Below, piece after piece: positions 59,701-64,000 of a stretch of DNA of 64,000 nt. This stretch comes from Cenococcum geophilum 1.58. Taxonomy: Eukaryota; Ascomycota; Dothideomycetes; Gloniales; Gloniaceae. A program made the position numbers and the translations under genes. The stretch spans positions 558,001-622,000 of the forward strand of contig KV748202.1 of NCBI GenBank assembly GCA_001692895.1, in the 5' to 3' direction. The first letter of the stretch is position 1, and each line of letters starts with the position of its first letter. Below the pieces are notes generated by a model. The model was not told the origin of the DNA. It was given only the letters and a program-made list of their open reading frames with translations, and ran no database searches.

Positions 59701-61623
59701 TAACATTTATAATAAGGAGTTATTAGGTATAGTTATAGCACTAAAGGAATAAAAAGCATTTTTATAAGGTATAGAAAAATTATTTATAGTTAAAACGGAT
59801 TATAAAAACCTAATAGGATTCCTAATAATAAAGGAACTTAACTAAAGATAGGTTAGATAGGTAGAGATGCTTATAGAATACTATTTTAAAATTTAGTATA
59901 CTAAGGGTATAGATAATACATAAGTAGACGCTTTAAGTTAAAAAGCTAAACTATAAAATAATAAAAAGCTATTAGGGGCTTTACTATAAAAAGATATAGA
60001 TAGATTAATTAGGTATAATTATCTAAAAATTATAGCAACTTAAGAAAATAAGGAACTAGAAAAAGTTTATAAAATACTAAAAAGCTTTTAGGTATAAAGA
60101 ATTTTAGAAGTATAGCTAGAAGATTTATAAACGGATATATACAAGAATTAAGAAGCTAAGTATATTTTAAGAAGTATAGTAGAGTATTTTATAGAAGATT
60201 TCTATAAGGAAATAACTTAGGGATATAATAAAGCTATAGGCTTAGTATTAAGACTCTAAAAGAAGTATATTATTAATAAAATTTAGGGGCTAGTATAGAG
60301 AGTTATAAAGGAATATTTAGATTGCTAAAAAAAATTAATTAAAAAGGTATAAACTATACGGAGGGCTATAACCTATTAAAATACTAGAAAGACTATAGGA
60401 GGTCATATTATAGGACTTTATTATTAAGTTACTAAAGTTAAGAGACCCTATTACTAGANANNATTATAATATAATCTTAGTAATAGTAGATAAGCTTATA
60501 AAGTTGGGATACTTTATAGCATATATAGAAGAAATATTAGTAGAAGATATTGCTAGAATCTATATTAAAGAAGTATTTATAAAATATAGAGCACTAAATA
60601 AGATTATATTAGATAGAGATCTAAGATTTATAGCAGTATTTTAGAAAGTATTCTTAGCAGAATAAGGAGTTAGAGTAGTAACTTCTACTATATATTACCT
60701 GCAGACAGATAGTTAAATAGAAAGATTAAACTAGACACTAGAACAGTATCTAAGGCACTATATTAATTACGTATAAAATAATTAGGTATTGTTATTACTA
60801 GTTATATAGTTTATATATAATATAATATTATAAAAAGAAATAGGCATATTACCTGTATAATTACAGCACCTGTCGTACTAACCGCGTGCTTACGCGTTCG
60901 GTACGCCGAGTACGCGTTTACGCGTTTAGTGCACCAACCACCCGCTTACGCGTCTGGTGCACTTCTAAAGCACTAACTAATTAGGGGGGAGGCGCATTAG
61001 TATATAGACTACGTAGTTTGCTTTATATAATTAACAGTTACCATTATCTAAAAGAGTATACGATACTATACGTATTTCGTGCCCCTGGATCTAACTTACT
61101 CGTGCTATTAAGTTAGTATAAACACTAATTAGTAAGCGCGCACAGATCAGCAATCACTCGATACCTCCCCCGAGCGATACTTAACAGCGACCACCCGTTT
61201 AGACTCCTAGTACGACCTGCTAGAAGGTTAGAAGTTGGGGATTACGGACTATTACTAACTCTGTATACTTATTTAAGTCTTAGTACGGTTTACTAGAAGT
61301 ATAATAGACGTGAATATAGACCTATATGGAACCCCCTACCCTTAAACCTTAAACCCCTATCCCTACTACACCCTCCTTTAATACCTCCGACGTCTTTTCA
61401 GACCCCTTATAGAGACCCCCTACCCTTCTGCGAACCGTTACGGACTCGTTAATTACCCTTACGGACCGTTATGGAGACCTACCCCTCTATAAACTACTAT
61501 GGACCTGCTAAGACCCCTTACGGACACCCTTACCCTTTTACGAACCGCTATGGACATTAACCGCCTTTACGGACCACTATAAGACCTCTTCCACCTACTG
61601 CGTACTACACTATACTATATAGT

Positions 61624-64000
61624 ATGGCAGACCTAAGGAAGCAAGTTAATGAAGGCTAGGAAAAGTGGAGATAGGGAGCCGACCTTACGTCTATACCTAA
61701 TGTTAACAACTATATTAAATTCAAAGTTCTTAAATATGAATATTTTAAGCTTATAAACGTTGACCTATAGGAGTAATACTAGGAAGACTTTGCGGATTTT
61801 ACGGAAACTATCTTTAAAGTATATAACCCTACTACTATTTGTAACCTACGGACCCTCTTATATAACTAAGGTGTATGGGTTAAAAGGAATAAACGAGTTA
61901 CTGTTATATAGTCCTTATATAATATAATATATAAGAAGGACTAAACGGAATGGACTAAAGAGGAAATCCTAGACCAGTTCTAAGAAACTAAAAAACTCTT
62001 TACTTCTTCTAAACTTAATATAATCGCTAGCCTTATACCTAACCTATTTAACTAAATTCGTCCTATAAACCTAAGCAGTTTTAGAATTAATCTTACTGGC
62101 TAAAGTATACCTAGTACTTAAGTTACGGACCGCAATACCCCCGTAACCCAAATTACAGACTATAATACCCCCGTAAACCAAAATACGGACTAAACCCCTT
62201 CCGTTATTTAAGTTATAGATTCGCAAGCTATATATCCGTAAACTATATATCCGCAAACTATATATCCACAAGCTATAGATCCGCAAGCTATAGATCCGCA
62301 ACCTACCTGAGTAAAGACCTATAGTAAGGAGCTAGCTAACCTAGCTAAGCTCTACACCGACGAATCTAAGTATAGCGGTGAAAATAATAACTTTGACTTT
62401 AAACTGACTATCTTTACGGACCTCTGCCAGAAGGCTGATATTCCTAAATAGGAATTTAGCTAAGCCTACTCTACTATACTGCGCGGCCTAGTACTTAACT
62501 ACTACTACATTAACCTTAAGAGCAACCCCCTTGGTGTTTCCTTTAATAAGCTATATAAAGCTACCTATAACTACTTTAAAGAACCGGAATATAAGCGTGA
62601 TATCCTTACCTAATAGAATGCGACCAAGCTACGGACCGTAATCGATAAGAATACTAAAAAATCGACTATAGAGTGCCTGCAAATTCTTATTAAAGACCTC
62701 CGGCACCTATAGTACGGCCTTAACGCTAAGCTTTAAACAGACGACTTCCTATACAATAAACTTATTACAGCCTGCTAGGAAGTAGAGCCCTATAAGTACG
62801 CCTGTTATAAGCCTATAGACACTTTAACTAGCCTTATTAATAATCTACGCTCCTCTATTATAATATACGAAGTCTTAAACCCACCAGGCAGCACTTAAGC
62901 CTTTATTACAGATATTTAATATCCGTAAATAGACTTAGACGTCTACTTTACGGACCGCCGCTACCGCTAGCAGTACCCGCATTAACTAGGCCCTACCCGC
63001 AACCCCTATAATAACTCCCGTATAAAAGCATACCCCTATAGACGAACTAGCCAGAAGTGCTTTATATGCGGTAAGGAAGGATATTAGTCTATAAGGTATA
63101 CCTAGGAAGAATATAATAAGTCTAAGAAGAGATTTGATAATCGGATTAACTAGTTTATCTTAGACTATAAAGGAGAGGAAGCGGAGGAGTCTCTTGATAA
63201 GTTAATAGAAGCCCTTATAATTAACTTTGACTTAGATATTTAGGAATAGGAGATCTTAGAGACGTTCCTAACTACTTACGGACCTTTTATAGATAACTAA
63301 GCCTTTAATATTACGACCGTATTAGCCGACCGTTTCTTTATACACTTAATTATACCTAAAAACTAGCCCGTAAGCATACCTGTTAGACCTGTTATGGACG
63401 TTACGGACTGTAAACAGGACCTATTTGTATATATTACCACAGAACGCTACACCCCTAAAGAATTCTACCCCGTTATAATTGATATAGGTGCCTCTAAGAA
63501 GTCTATTATAGGTTATGGACAATACCTTATATATAAGACCACCACAAATAATAATACGGACATTGATATTACGTAAACTAGGGCCGTAAACGTCTAATTC
63601 GGCATCGGCTTAACCGCATTAATTGGATCAGTTAAAGTTAAGACTCTAATTAGCCTAGTTAATTTCCACGTGGTAAAAGCGGACACCCCCTTCCTACTCT
63701 ATCTTGTAGATATGGATAGGTTATAGGTCTACTATAATAATATTATGGACACCCTAATTAGCCCTATAACTGCCCTAGAAAGCAAGTATATTACCCTACT
63801 AATTATATAACGATTTAGACACCCGTTCCTTATATAGGGAGAAACTTTACGGACCTATATTTAGAAATCTTTTAACTATAACCCGTGCTACCTTACTAGT
63901 ACTAAGATCTACCGCCTATACTGCCGTTTTAGCTACTTATTAGCCGAAAAGCTATATAGAGTCCTTAAACGCTCTGGATACGACAATATTAATAGGAAGG
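61624..64000 (+). pseudogene. gag-protease-preintegrase relic of the copia-type element
   Basis: The frame opens at ATG 61624 (MADLRKQVNE) with TAG/TAA at Trp/Gln sites. It contains a Pro/Gln/Ile repeat made of about six 15-bp units (62221-62300), KYSGENNNFDFKLTIFTDLC near 62370, and a knuckle KCFICGKEGY*S...Y (63055-63105; probably GCWS...H before RIP). The protease motif is IDIGAS (63478-63495, from DTGAS), followed by HVVKADTPFLLYLVDMD (about 63669). IYRLYCRFSYLLAEKLYRVL (63909 onward) matches the GAG-pre-integrase LHRRFGHPSAEKLYK style. Confidence 0.75.
62221..62300 (+). repeat. 15-bp tandem repeat in copia gag
   Basis: About five to six copies of a unit close to GCTATAGATCCGCAA, encoding a repeated QAIDP-like pentapeptide. 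Copies differ mainly by C/T and G/A changes. Confidence 0.75.

Larger units (their letters stand above)
46242..60853 (+). mobile_element. Element B/D: RIP-degraded Ty3/gypsy-type retrotransposon, split by insertions
   Basis: The 5' half (46242-48844) and 3' half (56801-60853) are one element. Their junction sequence, AAGCTTAG then AATAGAGTTTCC, is continuous with the same region of the copy at 48845-56795. Order on the plus strand: 5' LTR, gag with a CCHC knuckle, protease (ATAGATAGTAGA near 58185, from DSG), RT (YINYRQLNSITRKDRYPLPL near 58850; the YxDD region at 59149-59160 holds Ns), RNase H (TDYKNLIGFL near 59800), integrase core (LDRDLRF near 60610, YYLQTDS near 60690). Pol order RT-RH-INT is gypsy-type. 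Stops are mostly TAA or TAG at Gln/Trp positions. The 3' end is cut off at about 60853 by a copia-type element. Confidence 0.88.
60854..64000 (+). mobile_element. Ty1/copia-type retrotransposon, 5' part, RIP-degraded, runs off window
   Basis: Similarity to the gypsy integrase stops at AGGCATATTAC (about 60852) and new sequence starts with TGTATAATTACAGC, a plausible LTR beginning. The 5' region has a GC-richer block with repeated CGCTTACGCGT-like units (60885-60960) and is followed by a degraded gag from 61624. A CCHC-like knuckle, a DxGAS protease motif and a GAG-pre-integrase-like block follow in that order. Protease followed by a pre-integrase block is the copia layout. RT is not in the window. 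The LTR end was not determined. Confidence 0.75.

Noticed and set aside
62071..62301. Minus-strand frame with repeated RIYSL units
   Set aside because: Antisense shadow of the 15-bp tandem repeat in the copia gag.
1..64000. tRNA, rRNA or other structured RNA genes
   Set aside because: I looked for pol III box motifs and cloverleaf arms by eye and found none convincing; a tRNAscan/Infernal run would decide.

Overview
This window is nuclear DNA from a filamentous ascomycete (Pezizomycotina). The evidence is short GT-AG introns of about 44-78 nt with consistent splice sites, a mitochondrial Lon and Mdj1 of fungal type, a HeLo-domain protein, an AA9-CBM1 polysaccharide monooxygenase and a fungal GH89 relic. 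Both flanks are AT-rich retrotransposon graveyards in which CpA/TpG has become TpA, the signature of repeat-induced point mutation (RIP). I cannot place the species; Leotiomycetes-like is only a guess.

Layout. 1-7.4 kb: RIP-mutated repeats. These are a 3'-truncated, minus-strand Ty3/gypsy-type element carrying a 1-kb insertion, a gag-like relic, and two copies of an unclassified repeat. 7.8-45 kb: a gene island. In order it holds a HeLo-domain gene (-), a proline-rich tandem-repeat ORF (+), a large foldback repeat, an atypical kinase-like protein (-), mitochondrial Lon/Pim1 (-), a DUF6697-type protein (-), a SAP30-type Sin3-binding protein (+), mitochondrial DnaJ/Mdj1 (+), BRO1 (+), an unidentified decayed ORF, an AA9 LPMO pseudogene (+), a GH89 alpha-N-acetylglucosaminidase pseudogene (-) with a MITE in its 3' end, and a PHO80-like cyclin (+). 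45.25-45.67 kb: a composite foldback element marks the edge. 45.8-64 kb: a second RIP-mutated block. Here one Ty3/gypsy element (plus strand, from 46242) is split by a foldback MITE and by a complete 7.95-kb relative in the opposite orientation (422-bp LTRs, CTTAG target duplication). The host element is then cut off by a Ty1/copia-type element that runs out of the window.

The intact genes are core cell biology: mitochondrial proteostasis (Lon and Mdj1), chromatin (SAP30), endosomal sorting (BRO1) and CDK regulation (PHO80-like cyclin). The two carbohydrate-active genes are dead. Most of their inactivating changes are C-to-T or G-to-A in CpA/TpG context, so degradation capacity was probably lost at the edge of a RIP-prone repeat block. 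At least four TA-flanked, non-autonomous inverted-repeat elements suggest several past waves of Tc1/mariner-superfamily-type activity.
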